Positions 22,446 through 32,450 are shown, numbered from the stretch's first letter. The stretch is 64,000 nucleotides of DNA from UBA3006 sp031401235 (GCA_031401235.1 JANNRJ010000002.1:62001-126000); one strand, 5' to 3'. Notes: generated by a model from the letters alone, not told the origin. Numbers and translations: made by a program.

Positions 22446-24053
22446 TCAGCGCCCGGCGTGCTCGCGCATGCGTTTGTGAATAATTCCGCGACGCTTTTGT
22501 AGGTCGCTGTAGGTCATTTTATTGGTGTTCGCATCCACGCCGAGTCCGGCTTTAACGCTGTCTAAGTTGATTTCGACCTGCGTGTGATCGATTCCAAGTT
22601 CGCGACCAAGTTGTTCGCCGTGACGTTGGGCAAAGAGCATTGAAATCGACGTGATTTCGCCAATGATGTCCAGATCTGGTGCAAGCCGAGCAATTGCTCC
22701 GTCTAAGAACACCAGGTTCTTCACGTACAGCATCAGCTCCTTGGGCATATGTGCGCCGTAACCGAGCATCGCTTTAACGAGTCGCTGGACTTCTTTGACG
22801 AGTTCTTCGCCAGAGAGTGTGGTCGGATCGATCACCGGTTGACCGAGATTGAGATCACGAATCACAGCGTCAATGTCGGTGTCATCGGGGAGAGCCCCCA
22901 GATCACGCAATGCTTCGACTTGACCTTTGACGTGATTTGTGGTGGCACTGAGCATCAGGCGCAGAAATGCCATTCGACGTTTCCCGGTGAGCCGACCAAC
23001 GATTCCGAAATCCAGAAGAGCGGTGCGACCGTCGGGGAGAACGAACAAGTTGCCGCCGTGTAAGTCACCGTGGAAGATTCCGTGGATCAATGCACCTTCC
23101 ATAAAGGCGATCATGCCAGTGCGAATCACCGCTTCAGTATCGATGCCGGCATTTTTCATGCCAACAACATCATCGAATTTGAACCCATCCAATCGTTCCA
23201 TGACCAATGTGCGCCGTGTCACAAGTTTCGGATGTGGTCGTGGCACGATATAGCCGTCTTGCTTCAGTTCACGGAGCATTTTGGCAATTGCCAGCATGTT
23301 GTCGGCCTCAATTCGAAAATCAAGTTCCTCGACAATTGTCTCAGCAAACAATTCAACAAGTGCTGGCGGGTTGGCGAGTGCCGCAATCTTGATTCGGCCC
23401 ATGAGGTGAGGTGCCAGCCAAGCCATAACTTTCAAATCTTTGCGCACCAGTTTCGACACTTGCGGTCGTTGCACCTTGACAACTACTTCTTCACCTGTGA
23501 AAAGTTTCGCGGCGTGGACTTGGGCGATGGATGCGGCCGCCAGTGGTGTGGTGTCAATTCGGGCAAAGACGTCATCAAGGCGCGCGCCTAAATCTTGCTC
23601 CAGCACCAAGCGCACTCGTTCAAAGGACTCCGCAGGAACCTGGTCGCGGCAGAGTTTGAACTCGCTAACCAACTCAACTGGAAATAGTCCTTCACCGCTA
23701 GAAATGATTTGACCGAGTTTGATGTAAGTGGGACCAAGTCGTTCGACGGCTTGGCGAAGGCGAAGCGAAACATAAGCTCGCGAAGCTTCGGGAGTGGAGA
23801 ATTTATTGAATTTCTTGCGCATCCACCAAGGTAAAAGTGCTCGCGCCAAAACAATGACAACTGAGGCCAGTCTCGTCACCGGTGGAATCCGGGATGCTCT
23901 CGTAAGTTGTGGAATCTCGCCCTGCGCGGATTGTCTCAGTGAAACCGCTTGATGTTGCCAGGCAATATCTTCTTCGATTAGTACCCATGGCCCAATTTCG
24001 GTAAAGGCACCCCAGATTCGATCCGGCGATTCAGCGATTTGGGGAGAATTCAC
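22446..24053 (-). CDS. ABC1/AarF (UbiB-like) kinase family protein
   Basis: 535 residues. Signature KLGQIISSGEGLFPVE (KxGQ), VAVKVQRP-like segment (VVVKVQRPQV), ExD (EELDFRIEADN), HGDLHGGNLF catalytic loop and DFG (LDFGIVG). These are unusual kinase-like ATPases linked to quinone/lipid homeostasis. A C-terminal amphipathic helix is not evident. The ATGA overlap with cysQ couples them. Function in actinobacteria is not settled. Confidence 0.85.
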   Translation of the reverse strand: MNSPQIAESPDRIWGAFTEIGPWVLIEEDIAWQHQAVSLRQSAQGEIPQLTRASRIPPVTRLASVVIVLARALLPWWMRKKFNKFSTPEASRAYVSLRLRQAVERLGPTYIKLGQIISSGEGLFPVELVSEFKLCRDQVPAESFERVRLVLEQDLGARLDDVFARIDTTPLAAASIAQVHAAKLFTGEEVVVKVQRPQVSKLVRKDLKVMAWLAPHLMGRIKIAALANPPALVELFAETIVEELDFRIEADNMLAIAKMLRELKQDGYIVPRPHPKLVTRRTLVMERLDGFKFDDVVGMKNAGIDTEAVIRTGMIAFMEGALIHGIFHGDLHGGNLFVLPDGRTALLDFGIVGRLTGKRRMAFLRLMLSATTNHVKGQVEALRDLGALPDDTDIDAVIRDLNLGQPVIDPTTLSGEELVKEVQRLVKAMLGYGAHMPKELMLYVKNLVFLDGAIARLAPDLDIIGEITSISMLFAQRHGEQLGRELGIDHTQVEINLDSVKAGLGVDANTNKMTYSDLQKRRGIIHKRMREHAGR

Positions 24054-24826
24054 TCATCAAGTCTGCCTTCGCGAAGCGCTGTCAACACCTTTTGGGCAAG
24101 GTGCGGTTGGCACACGACAAGATCGGGAAGCCACGTATCACGTTCGTTATAGACAAGTGGCGAACCGTCGATGCGACTGGTGTGCAAACCCGTGGCACGG
24201 GCTACCGCAATTGGGGCAGCAGAATCCCATTGATGCTGCCCACCTGCGTGAACATAAATATCGGATTCGCCGAGCACGACGGCCATCGCTTTGGCGCCGG
24301 CAGAACCAAGTCGGGCCACATCGCATCCAAGGGCTTGAGCCACCATTACGACTTCGCGCGAGGGGCGATTTCGTGACACCACAAGGCGCGGATTTCCCTC
24401 CACGCGCGGTGGCATTGAAGGCGGAATTGCGGTGCTTAACGTGATGCCGTAGGCCGGAAGTGCAACCGCTCCAGCAGTGAGATCACCGGAGGAAATATCG
24501 GTGCGTTCCCATAAAGCAACATGCACCGCCCAGTCGGCGCGTCCAATTTCGCCGTATTCATTGCTGCCATCTAATGGATCGATAATCCACACTCGATCTG
24601 CCGAGAGGCGTAGTTGGCTATCGGCGCCTTCTTCCGATAGCACCGCATCGGCGGGCCGAAATTCGTTCAACGAATCAACGAGATATTTGTGGGCAATTGC
24701 GTCGCCTGCGTCCATCACATACCACGGCGAAGCACCATCATCAAAGAGTTGTTGGCGCAACGAAATTAGTAGTTTGCCGGTTTCACTTGCAAGATTTTCG
24801 GCCAGTTCGTGATCGGTGATGTTCAC
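24050..24826 (-). CDS. cysQ: 3'(2'),5'-bisphosphate nucleotidase CysQ
   Basis: 258 residues of the inositol monophosphatase family. Metal-binding motifs: EEGAD (first Glu), DPLDGSNEY, and the C-terminal WDSAAPIAVARATG. CysQ hydrolyses pAp, the by-product of sulfate activation. Overlaps by 4 nt with both neighbours. Confidence 0.88.
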   Translation of the reverse strand: MNITDHELAENLASETGKLLISLRQQLFDDGASPWYVMDAGDAIAHKYLVDSLNEFRPADAVLSEEGADSQLRLSADRVWIIDPLDGSNEYGEIGRADWAVHVALWERTDISSGDLTAGAVALPAYGITLSTAIPPSMPPRVEGNPRLVVSRNRPSREVVMVAQALGCDVARLGSAGAKAMAVVLGESDIYVHAGGQHQWDSAAPIAVARATGLHTSRIDGSPLVYNERDTWLPDLVVCQPHLAQKVLTALREGRLDE

Positions 24827-25140
24827 AAAGCACTTCGCCCGAGGCGAGTGGCATCGCGCACTATTTTGCGTAGAGATGTTTCGTCTGCTCCATTTGTTAC
24901 GAGAGCGGTGATCTGTTGCTCAAGTTGTTCAGCGGCGGCATCGTCAAATATTTCGATACGGTTGCGGTTGGCAATCGTGGAAGAGGCTAGTAACACGAGT
25001 GCACCGATTGCACTGAAAACACCGAAAGTGGTGACGCGTCCAACATTATTTCCATCAACGGATGAAATGATCATTCCGGAAATACCGGCGATGAACGTGG
25101 TCACGCAGGTCAGACGAATGTTACGAAGGGACGAGTTCAT
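24823..25140 (-). CDS. Small membrane protein, unknown
   Basis: 105 residues with two hydrophobic helices (about 8-28 and 36-56) and a charged C-terminal half predicted helical. No family recognised. Overlaps cysQ and ettA by 4 nt each, so it is clearly part of that operon. Confidence 0.7.
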   Translation of the reverse strand: MNSSLRNIRLTCVTTFIAGISGMIISSVDGNNVGRVTTFGVFSAIGALVLLASSTIANRNRIEIFDDAAAEQLEQQITALVTNGADETSLRKIVRDATRLGRSAL

Positions 25141-26813
25141 CTAGTCAACGGTTTGTATTTAAGTCGATGTGGCTGGTCGGCGGCGATTCCGAGTTTCTTC
25201 TTACGCCATACTTCGTAGTCGCTGAAATTGCCTTCAAACCAATGCACTTGACTTTCCCCTTCAAATGCCAAAACGTGGGTTGCAATTCGATCGAGGAACC
25301 AGCGATCGTGGCTGATTACGACAACGCATCCAGGGAAAGACTCAAGAGCGGTTTCTAGTGCGCGAAGGGTATCAACGTCGAGATCATTAGTTGGTTCGTC
25401 CAACAACAGCACATTCCCGCCACTTTTCAGCAGTTTTGACAAGTGAACACGGTTACGTTCACCACCTGACAGATCACCAACACGCTTTTGTTGATCGCTT
25501 CCCTTAAAATTGAAACTTGCCACGTAGGCGCGGCCATTAATTTCACGGTTACCAATTTTTAGCAACTCGACCCCACCAGTGATTTCTTCGTACACAGTGG
25601 CATCGGCATTTAGAGAGTCACGACTTTGGTCGACGTAACTCATTTGCACAGTGTCGCCGATGGTGATTGTGCCACTGTCGGGAGCTTCTTGCCCGACGAT
25701 CATGCGGAACAACGTTGTCTTACCCGCCCCATTGGGACCAATAATCCCAACGATTCCAGCCGGCGGAAGAGAGAATGTGAGATCTTCGATGAGCAGACGA
25801 TCGCCGAATGCTTTATGAACATTCTTCAATTCGATCACTGTGTCTCCAAGACGCGGACCGGGCGGAATTGCGATCTCAAGTTTGTCGGCGCCTTTATCAG
25901 CCGATTGTGCCTCGGCGTGAAGTTTTTCATATGCAGCCAATCGCGCCTTGCCCTTTGATTGCCTAGCTTTGGAAGACATGCGGACCCATTCAAGTTCGCG
26001 CTGCAACGTGCGGGCTCGTGCTTCGTTTGACTTTTCCTCACGTCCGAGTCGCTCTTGCTTTTGCTCCAGCCAACTTGTGTAATTGCCAGAAAATGGGATA
26101 CCGCGACCACGATCGAGTTCCAGAATCCACTTGGCAACGTTGTCCAGAAAGTAGCGGTCGTGGGTAATTGCCACCACGGTTCCAGAGTATTCCTGCAAAA
26201 AACGCTCTAGCCAGTCGACGCTCTCGGCATCCAAGTGGTTCGTGGGCTCATCTAACAGCAACAGGTCTGGGCGACTGAGCAGCAATTTACACAAGGCGAC
26301 GCGACGACGTTCGCCGCCCGACAATTTCGTCACATCAGCGTCGTTCGGTGGGCAGCGAAGCGCATCCATTGCAATTTCAACATTGCGTTCCAAACTCCAC
26401 GCATCGGTGACGGCGATCTTGGCTTCTAGATCGGCTTGAAGTGCGCCGACCTTGTCGAAATCGGCGTCTGGCTCTCCCCACATCGCCATAACTTCGTCGT
26501 AACGGGTAAGTAGGTCCCGAATCGGAGCCACGCCATCCATCACATTTCCGAGTACATCTTTATTCGAATCCAGTTGTGGCTCCTGAGAAAGCATCCCGAC
26601 TGAGAAACCCGGCGTTAAGCGTGCCTCGCCGGTGTAGCCGTCATCGACTCCAGCCATAATTCGCAACAGACTTGATTTGCCACTTCCGTTCGAGCCAATT
26701 ACCCCGATTTTGGCTCCGGGATAGAACGACAGCGAAATGTCCTCTAAGACAGTGCGATCGGGTGGGTAGAAGCGCGCCAATTTGTAACACGTGTAAATAA
26801 ATTCAGCAGCCAT
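25137..26813 (-). CDS. ettA: Energy-dependent translational throttle protein EttA (ABC-F)
   Basis: 558 residues, two ABC domains. Walker A GSNGSGKSS (~39) and GPNGAGKTT (~358), signatures LSGGERRRVAL and LSGGERNRVHL, Walker B LLLLDEPTNHLD and VLLLDEPTNDLD; ARM insertion 'QKQERLGREEKSNEAR' and the linker between the halves fit EttA. It binds the ribosomal E-site and gates elongation by ADP/ATP ratio. First gene of the operon ettA-membrane protein-cysQ-AarF. Confidence 0.93.
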   Translation of the reverse strand: MAAEFIYTCYKLARFYPPDRTVLEDISLSFYPGAKIGVIGSNGSGKSSLLRIMAGVDDGYTGEARLTPGFSVGMLSQEPQLDSNKDVLGNVMDGVAPIRDLLTRYDEVMAMWGEPDADFDKVGALQADLEAKIAVTDAWSLERNVEIAMDALRCPPNDADVTKLSGGERRRVALCKLLLSRPDLLLLDEPTNHLDAESVDWLERFLQEYSGTVVAITHDRYFLDNVAKWILELDRGRGIPFSGNYTSWLEQKQERLGREEKSNEARARTLQRELEWVRMSSKARQSKGKARLAAYEKLHAEAQSADKGADKLEIAIPPGPRLGDTVIELKNVHKAFGDRLLIEDLTFSLPPAGIVGIIGPNGAGKTTLFRMIVGQEAPDSGTITIGDTVQMSYVDQSRDSLNADATVYEEITGGVELLKIGNREINGRAYVASFNFKGSDQQKRVGDLSGGERNRVHLSKLLKSGGNVLLLDEPTNDLDVDTLRALETALESFPGCVVVISHDRWFLDRIATHVLAFEGESQVHWFEGNFSDYEVWRKKKLGIAADQPHRLKYKPLTR

Positions 26814-26899
26814 GACCTATATAACTTAGTAGCGGAGTCGGATTATGAGGCGTGCTAGTTTAAAGTCAATGCAAATCGGTACAAAAGGGGATTAATACA

Positions 26900-27652
26900 A
26901 TGGAACTTCTTAGTCGGGCATACCTCGGATCGTTTGCGTTCCGTTGGTTGCACATACTTGCCGGAATTACTTGGATTGGATTGCTCTATTACTTCAACTT
27001 GGTGCAGGTACCGGCTCTTGCCGCTTATGGCGATGAAGGTAGAGCCCGCAACATAACCCTCGATAAAGTTGCGCGCCGTGCATTGTGGTGGTTCCGTTGG
27101 GCGGCAATCGCCACACTAGGAACTGGAATTCTCATTACCGGTCTCATCGAAGACTATTACAAGGACTTCTTTGGTGTTGGACATACGGCTCACGACGCAG
27201 CAATTACTGTCGGAATGCTTTTGGGTATCACGATGGCGGCCAACGTATGGATGATTATCTGGAAGAATCAAAAAGTGGTTCTCGCCAACGCCGCGAATGT
27301 GCTGGGTGGCGCTGAAGCTAATCCGAATGCGGCAATTGCGGGTCGCAAAGCGCTTCTTGCTTCGCGGCTGAATGTGATTTTCTCGGTGTCAATGCTCTTT
27401 TTCATGGTCGGCACGCCGCACTTTTATTCCGGTGCGTTCCCGGAGGCAACGTATGGCAATGCGTGGATATTTGTCAGCAGCGCAATTATCATCGCCGTGC
27501 TTTTGGAACTCACCGCTATTGGGGCCTTCGGCGGAATCAAGGCTGGAAACAAGTTGCTGTGGCCATTTGAGAGTCACAAGAATGCGCTCATCACATCTGG
27601 TGTGTTGTGGTTCGTTTTGTGGATAGTTTCCGAGGTTTTTCTCGGAAAGTAA
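26900..27652 (+). CDS. PuuD-like (urate hydroxylase N-terminal) membrane protein
   Basis: 250 residues with about seven hydrophobic segments. The N-terminal HILAGITWIGLLYYFNLVQ matches the urate oxidase/PuuD membrane domain. The usual C-terminal cytochrome c (CxxCH) is absent; there is no Cys in the protein. So it is a stand-alone membrane part that would need an outside electron acceptor. AAAAGGGG lies 10 nt upstream. Urate oxidation is inferred only from the fold. Confidence 0.65.
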   Translation: MELLSRAYLGSFAFRWLHILAGITWIGLLYYFNLVQVPALAAYGDEGRARNITLDKVARRALWWFRWAAIATLGTGILITGLIEDYYKDFFGVGHTAHDAAITVGMLLGITMAANVWMIIWKNQKVVLANAANVLGGAEANPNAAIAGRKALLASRLNVIFSVSMLFFMVGTPHFYSGAFPEATYGNAWIFVSSAIIIAVLLELTAIGAFGGIKAGNKLLWPFESHKNALITSGVLWFVLWIVSEVFLGK

Positions 27653-27663
27653 TTGCAGAAGTC

Positions 27664-28047
27664 TTACTTAACCGTAAAACTCGCTTTCATATTTTGATGC
27701 CCAGGAACGGTGCACAAAAATTCGTATGTACCTGGCTCCAATGTCACGGTTCCTTGGTCAACATCGCCCTTTTTGCTCACATCCAACTCAAAGCCAGAAA
27801 CTTTGGTGCCATCTTTTACAACCACGAGCGTGTGGCGAATGGTGTCATCATTGACGTAGCCAATCGAAATTGCGCCTGATGAAGCGGAATATGAAGTTTG
27901 GTCAAGGCGAAGACCGCTTTGGGCGGTAACTACAACGTCTGCGACCAATGCCGTCGTTGGGGTCGAACTTGATGAACCACCGCATGCTGCGAGGACACCA
28001 GCGAGCATCGTTGTAACGATGAATGTGTGCTTACTGATTCGTGTCAT
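27664..28047 (-). CDS. Cupredoxin lipoprotein (plastocyanin-like)
   Basis: 127 residues. Lipobox ends at Cys22 (VLAAC). The type 1 copper ligands are visible: His72 (RHTLVV), Cys112 (FLCTVPGH), His117 and Met120. It should carry electrons outside the membrane. TAACAT 6 nt before ATG 28047 suggests a leaderless transcript. Convergent with the PuuD-like gene (stops 11 bp apart); a shared electron path is possible but not shown. Confidence 0.85.
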   Translation of the reverse strand: MTRISKHTFIVTTMLAGVLAACGGSSSSTPTTALVADVVVTAQSGLRLDQTSYSASSGAISIGYVNDDTIRHTLVVVKDGTKVSGFELDVSKKGDVDQGTVTLEPGTYEFLCTVPGHQNMKASFTVK

Positions 28048-28053
28048 GGAATC

Positions 28054-28059
28054 ATGTTA
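28054..28059 (-). promoter_or_regulatory. Candidate leaderless -10 box (TAACAT)
   Basis: Minus-strand TAACAT, 6 nt, ATG 28047. Confidence 0.5.
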
Positions 28060-28088
28060 GTTACATCGCTTACCAAATAGCCTGCGGA

Positions 28089-28094
28089 TACGAT
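28089..28094 (+). promoter_or_regulatory. Candidate leaderless -10 box (TACGAT) of kgd
   Basis: TACGAT, 8 nt, ATG 28103. A divergent box for the cupredoxin gene lies 30 bp away. Confidence 0.4.
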
Positions 28095-28102
28095 AAGTGC
28101 CG

Positions 28103-31100
28103 ATGTCTGAGCCGCAACGACCTAAAGATTATGGCGCCAATTCGTGGCTAGTTGAGGAAATGTACGAGCGGTACCGTGACGAGCCCGAATCGGTAGGGAC
28201 AACTTGGCAAGAGTTCTTCAGCGACTATCGCTCGATGAGCGCACCAAAACTGGATGTCACCGCCGAAATCGTTCGTCCCGTGACTTCGAAACAGGTCACG
28301 GAAATTCAGTCTGGACTCGGGGTTGAACTACCCAGGCCTCGGGTAGCCACCCCAGTCGTAGTCATCGAAGATGGACCGCCGGAGCCAATTCGAGGAGTTG
28401 CGTCCGTTATAGCCGAGAATATGGAACGAAGTCTCGGCGTGCCAACGGCGACAAGCTTTCGTAACGTTCCGGCGAAATTATTGGAAGTCAATCGGAAAGT
28501 AATTAATAATTATCGGGCGCGAACTGGCCAAGGCAAAGTGAGTTTTACGCACATTATCGGGTATGCCGTTGTTAGAGCGATCGCGGATGCGATGCCTAAT
28601 CTGAAAAACGCTTATCTCAAAGATGCCGATGGCAAACCGCTCATTCAGAAACATGCTCATGTAAATCTTGGTCTCGCAGTTGACGTGGACAAGGGTCAAG
28701 GTCAACGTGCGCTCGTCGTTCCTGTGTTGCGTCACGGCGACACTATGGACTTTGCCGGTTTCGTGCTCGCATATGAAGAAATCATTCGCAAGGTGCGAGC
28801 CAACAAACTGACCGTCGATGATTTTCAAGGTGCCAATGTGAGCCTGACAAACCCGGGAACAATTGGCACGGTTCAATCCGTGCCACGACTAATGCCTACT
28901 CAGGGAGTCATTGTCGGGGTCGGAAGTATTGATTACCCAGCCGAGTTTCAGGGAAGCGATGAACGATCTCTAGTCCTACTCGGAGTATCAAAGGTAGTGA
29001 CGATTTCGAGCACGTATGACCATCGCATTATTCAGGGTGCCGAAAGTGGACTATTCCTCAAACATGTGCACGAACTGTTGGTTGGTGAGCATGACTTTTA
29101 TCAAAATATGTTTCGCAGCCTGGGCGTTCCGTACGCATCTGTGAAGTGGCATCAAGACTCGAACCAAATTGACTCTGACGATGGCATGCTCGATAAACAA
29201 ATGCAAGTGGCCACACTTATTCGCGTTCATCGCGTGCGCGGCCACCTTATTGCCGATCTAGACCCATTGCGTTGGCAAGAACCGGCGATGCCGATTGAAC
29301 TTGATCCTGCTACTTACGGATTGTCGATCTGGGATCTAGATCGCGAGTTCCTCACCGGAGGAGTCGGTGGAGTACGAAAATCTACGCTTGGGGACTTACT
29401 TGGCACATTGCGCGATGCTTACTGCCGAAGCGTTGGTATCGAGTACATGCATATCCAAAGCACTGACGAACAACGATGGATCCAAGATCATGTTGAGGGA
29501 ATGCGTCGAAATGAGCAAGTTATAGATAAACGTTGGTTGCTCCAGCGATTGAATGCGGCGGAAGCATTTGAGCGCTTTCTTGCCACAAAGTACGTCGGCA
29601 CGAAGCGATATGGGTTGGAAGGTGCCGAATCGGCAATTCCGATTTTGGATGTGATTCTCGAACAGGTCGCGGATTCAAAGATGCACGGTGCGGTTCTGGG
29701 CATGGCTCATCGCGGTCGTTTAAATGTCTTGGCCAATGTAATGGGCAAGAGTTACGATCAGATTTTTCAAGAATTTGAGGGCCACATCGACCCATCATCG
29801 GTACAAGGTTCTGGTGATGTCAAGTATCACCTCGGCGCGGTTGGCACGTACGTTTCGCGAAACGGCTCAAAGCTGCCAATCGAATTGTCGGCCAACCCGA
29901 GTCATCTTGAGGCGGTTAATCCAATCGTACTCGGGACAGTCCGCGCGGCTCAAGATCATATCGATCCGCCATTGTCGTATTCTGTGTTGCCAATTCTTGT
30001 GCACGGTGACGCATCGTTTGCCGGACAAGGCATTGTTGCCGAATGCTTGGCGATGAGCGACACCAGCGGTTATCGCGTTGGCGGCACGATTCATCTCATT
30101 ATCAATAATCAAATTGGTTATACGACGGCACCCCAGTATGCGCGCTCATCGCACTATTGCAGTGATGTTGCCAAGACTGTGCAGGCTCCGATCTTCCATG
30201 TCAACGGTGATGATCCAGAGGCTTGTATCCGCGTCGCCCAACTTGCTTTCGAATATCGTCAACGATTCCACAAAGATGTTGTTATCGACATGCTGTGTTA
30301 CCGCCGCTACGGCCACAACGAGGGCGATGATCCCAGTTACACACAACCGTTGATGTACAAGGCGATTGCCGAACGTCGCAGTGTGCGCAAGTTATATGTC
30401 GAAACGCTGGTAAAAAGGGGTGACATCACCCTCGAAGAGGCGGAAAATGCACTTGCCGACTATCAGACCCGTCTACAGAATGCGCTCGATGAGACTCGAG
30501 CATCGGCTCCGAATCTAATTTCTGTTCCAAAACCTCCCGCGCCAGTCGGGGTATTGCCACATGTGGCTACTGGGGTAAAACGAGAAGTACTCGATGAAGT
30601 CTTCCATCACCTCACCGAATATCCGGAAGGTTTCGCTCCACATCCAAAATTGGTGAAGCAGTTTGAAGCGCGGGCACGCCAATTCGATTCCGAGCATAAT
30701 GTCGATTGGGCAACGGCAGAAGCACTCGCGTTTGGTTCACTCGTAATCGAAGGTACGCCTGTTCGATTGGTTGGCGAAGATACGCGCCGTGGCACATTTA
30801 GCCAACGTCATTCAACGTTGGTCGATTACAACACCGAATATAGGTGGGTCCCGCTGGCGACACTGCCGAATGCAAGGTCCAAGTTCTGGGTATACGACTC
30901 GTTGCTGTCCGAGTATGCCGCACTCGGTTTTGAGTATGGATACGCGAACGCCAAATCACAATCACTCGTGATGTGGGAGGCGCAATTCGGAGACTTCGCC
31001 AATGGGGCCCAGGTGATTATCGATCAATACATTGTCGCTGCAGAAGACAAGTGGGGCCAGAACAATGGTCTCGTGTTGTTATTGCCGCATGGATATGAAG

Positions 31101-31729
31101 GTCAAGGTCCTGAGCATTCTTCAGCGCGAATGGAGCGCTTCTTACAACTCTGCGCCGATGACAATATTCAAGTTTGCTATCCAACGACTGCAGCGCAGTA
31201 TTTTCATTTGCTCCGCAGACAGGTTCGCCGTGAAGTCCGAAAGCCATTGGTGGTGATGGCACCCAAACAGCCATTACGAATGAAGCTGAGTCACTCGCAC
31301 ATTGATCAACTTGTGCAAGGCAGTTTTCAAGAAGTTCTTGATGATCCATCGGCACCAAATGCACAAGGCGTGACGCGCATCGTGTTTTGCAGTGGCAAGG
31401 TTGCCTGGGATGCTATGGCTGAGCGTGACAAACGCAAGGCAAATGTGGCGATCGTGCGAGTCGAACAGTTGTACCCATTCCCGCGAGAACAACTCAGCGA
31501 GATATTGAATCGCTACCCAAATGCGAAACAACTTTTATGGTTGCAGGAAGAACCGGTGAATATGGGGGCGTGGCGTTTCATCGATCATCTAGTTTGGCAA
31601 CTCAAGAATCGTGGTTACGACTGGCGTCATGTGGCACGCGTGGAGTCGGGAAGTCCCGCCACTGGTTCGAAGGCAATCCATGACCAAGAACTTGCAGATT
31701 TGATGGAGCAAACTTTCAGTATTTGGTAA
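28103..31729 (+). CDS. kgd: Multifunctional 2-oxoglutarate decarboxylase/dehydrogenase (Kgd/SucA-SucB fusion)
   Basis: 1208 residues from ATG 28103 (GTG 28097 also in frame). The N-terminal SNSWLVEEMYERY-like segment and short linker precede a dihydrolipoyl acyltransferase catalytic domain (~105-335, ends with YDHRIIQGAESG containing the catalytic His-Asp) without a lipoyl domain. The E1 part has AMAHRGRLNVL-like GMAHRGRLNVLANVMG, the TPP motif HVNGDDPEA...NEGDDPS, and the transketolase C-terminal. This fused actinobacterial enzyme makes succinyl-CoA with a separate E2/E3, and can act as a decarboxylase. ~20 residues shorter than mycobacterial Kgd. No lpd or E2 gene nearby. Confidence 0.95.
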   Translation: MSEPQRPKDYGANSWLVEEMYERYRDEPESVGTTWQEFFSDYRSMSAPKLDVTAEIVRPVTSKQVTEIQSGLGVELPRPRVATPVVVIEDGPPEPIRGVASVIAENMERSLGVPTATSFRNVPAKLLEVNRKVINNYRARTGQGKVSFTHIIGYAVVRAIADAMPNLKNAYLKDADGKPLIQKHAHVNLGLAVDVDKGQGQRALVVPVLRHGDTMDFAGFVLAYEEIIRKVRANKLTVDDFQGANVSLTNPGTIGTVQSVPRLMPTQGVIVGVGSIDYPAEFQGSDERSLVLLGVSKVVTISSTYDHRIIQGAESGLFLKHVHELLVGEHDFYQNMFRSLGVPYASVKWHQDSNQIDSDDGMLDKQMQVATLIRVHRVRGHLIADLDPLRWQEPAMPIELDPATYGLSIWDLDREFLTGGVGGVRKSTLGDLLGTLRDAYCRSVGIEYMHIQSTDEQRWIQDHVEGMRRNEQVIDKRWLLQRLNAAEAFERFLATKYVGTKRYGLEGAESAIPILDVILEQVADSKMHGAVLGMAHRGRLNVLANVMGKSYDQIFQEFEGHIDPSSVQGSGDVKYHLGAVGTYVSRNGSKLPIELSANPSHLEAVNPIVLGTVRAAQDHIDPPLSYSVLPILVHGDASFAGQGIVAECLAMSDTSGYRVGGTIHLIINNQIGYTTAPQYARSSHYCSDVAKTVQAPIFHVNGDDPEACIRVAQLAFEYRQRFHKDVVIDMLCYRRYGHNEGDDPSYTQPLMYKAIAERRSVRKLYVETLVKRGDITLEEAENALADYQTRLQNALDETRASAPNLISVPKPPAPVGVLPHVATGVKREVLDEVFHHLTEYPEGFAPHPKLVKQFEARARQFDSEHNVDWATAEALAFGSLVIEGTPVRLVGEDTRRGTFSQRHSTLVDYNTEYRWVPLATLPNARSKFWVYDSLLSEYAALGFEYGYANAKSQSLVMWEAQFGDFANGAQVIIDQYIVAAEDKWGQNNGLVLLLPHGYEGQGPEHSSARMERFLQLCADDNIQVCYPTTAAQYFHLLRRQVRREVRKPLVVMAPKQPLRMKLSHSHIDQLVQGSFQEVLDDPSAPNAQGVTRIVFCSGKVAWDAMAERDKRKANVAIVRVEQLYPFPREQLSEILNRYPNAKQLLWLQEEPVNMGAWRFIDHLVWQLKNRGYDWRHVARVESGSPATGSKAIHDQELADLMEQTFSIW

Positions 31730-31754
31730 TCGATATTGTGAAGTGGTTAAGCGT

Positions 31755-32387
31755 TTAAAATTCGATTGCTAATATTTGAGCCAGTTCGTCCAGCGCCTGT
31801 TTGCTAGTTGTCACTTTTATGGTCGTCATTCCCATGGCGGCCGCAGGCTTGAGATTGATGCCTAGATCGTCCAAGAACACGCACTCGGATGGATTGACAT
31901 TGATCGTTTGGCAGGCGATCTCGTAGAAGCGACGTTCTGGCTTCCGCACGCCGATCATGCTGCTTTCGATTACGGCATCAAATCGTGCTAGCACTTCCTG
32001 AAGCTCTAGTTGGCGCATAGTTGGGTCTGCGGATTGGGTACTCACCACATTGTTCGTTAGGCAGGCAATAATGTAATCAGACGCTTTGAGTACATCGAGT
32101 GCATGCACCATGTCGAGTCGTAATTCTCCCGCCAGAAGACTAAGCACATCGGCTCCAGAAACGCGATGACCCTGTTTTTCACTCTCGACGGCAAATAATT
32201 CGTCGAATTCTGGATACGTGATTTCACTTCGCTCAAGTTTGGCCCAAGCATTTTCGTGTGGACTCAAGGAGTTGATCGAGCGGATAAAATTGATCGGCAG
32301 TCCGTGTTCCCGCTCGTAGTGGTTAAACGACTCAAATGGGCTGGAAACAATGACCCCGCCAAAATCGAACAAAACTGCCCTATGCAC
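31755..32387 (-). CDS. HAD-superfamily hydrolase (YihX/haloacid-type)
   Basis: 210 residues. Motif I LFDFGGVI gives nucleophile Asp8; the second Asp of DxD is Gly, as in YihX-like and epoxide-hydrolase N-domain phosphatases. Motif II TNN (~115), motif III Lys in GVRKPERRFYEIA, motif IV LDDLGINLKPA. A helical cap lies between I and II. Substrate unknown; sugar phosphate likely. GTG 32387 with TACGCT 6 nt upstream. Confidence 0.82.
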   Translation of the reverse strand: MHRAVLFDFGGVIVSSPFESFNHYEREHGLPINFIRSINSLSPHENAWAKLERSEITYPEFDELFAVESEKQGHRVSGADVLSLLAGELRLDMVHALDVLKASDYIIACLTNNVVSTQSADPTMRQLELQEVLARFDAVIESSMIGVRKPERRFYEIACQTINVNPSECVFLDDLGINLKPAAAMGMTTIKVTTSKQALDELAQILAIEF

Positions 32388-32393
32388 GCATTG

Positions 32394-32399
32394 AGCGTA
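32394..32399 (-). promoter_or_regulatory. Candidate leaderless -10 box (TACGCT)
   Basis: Minus-strand TACGCT, 6 nt, GTG 32387. Confidence 0.45.
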
Positions 32400-32450
32400 G
32401 GCGACGGCATGGCGCGAGAAATCGGCTCGTCTAATGATTGACTACATAGC

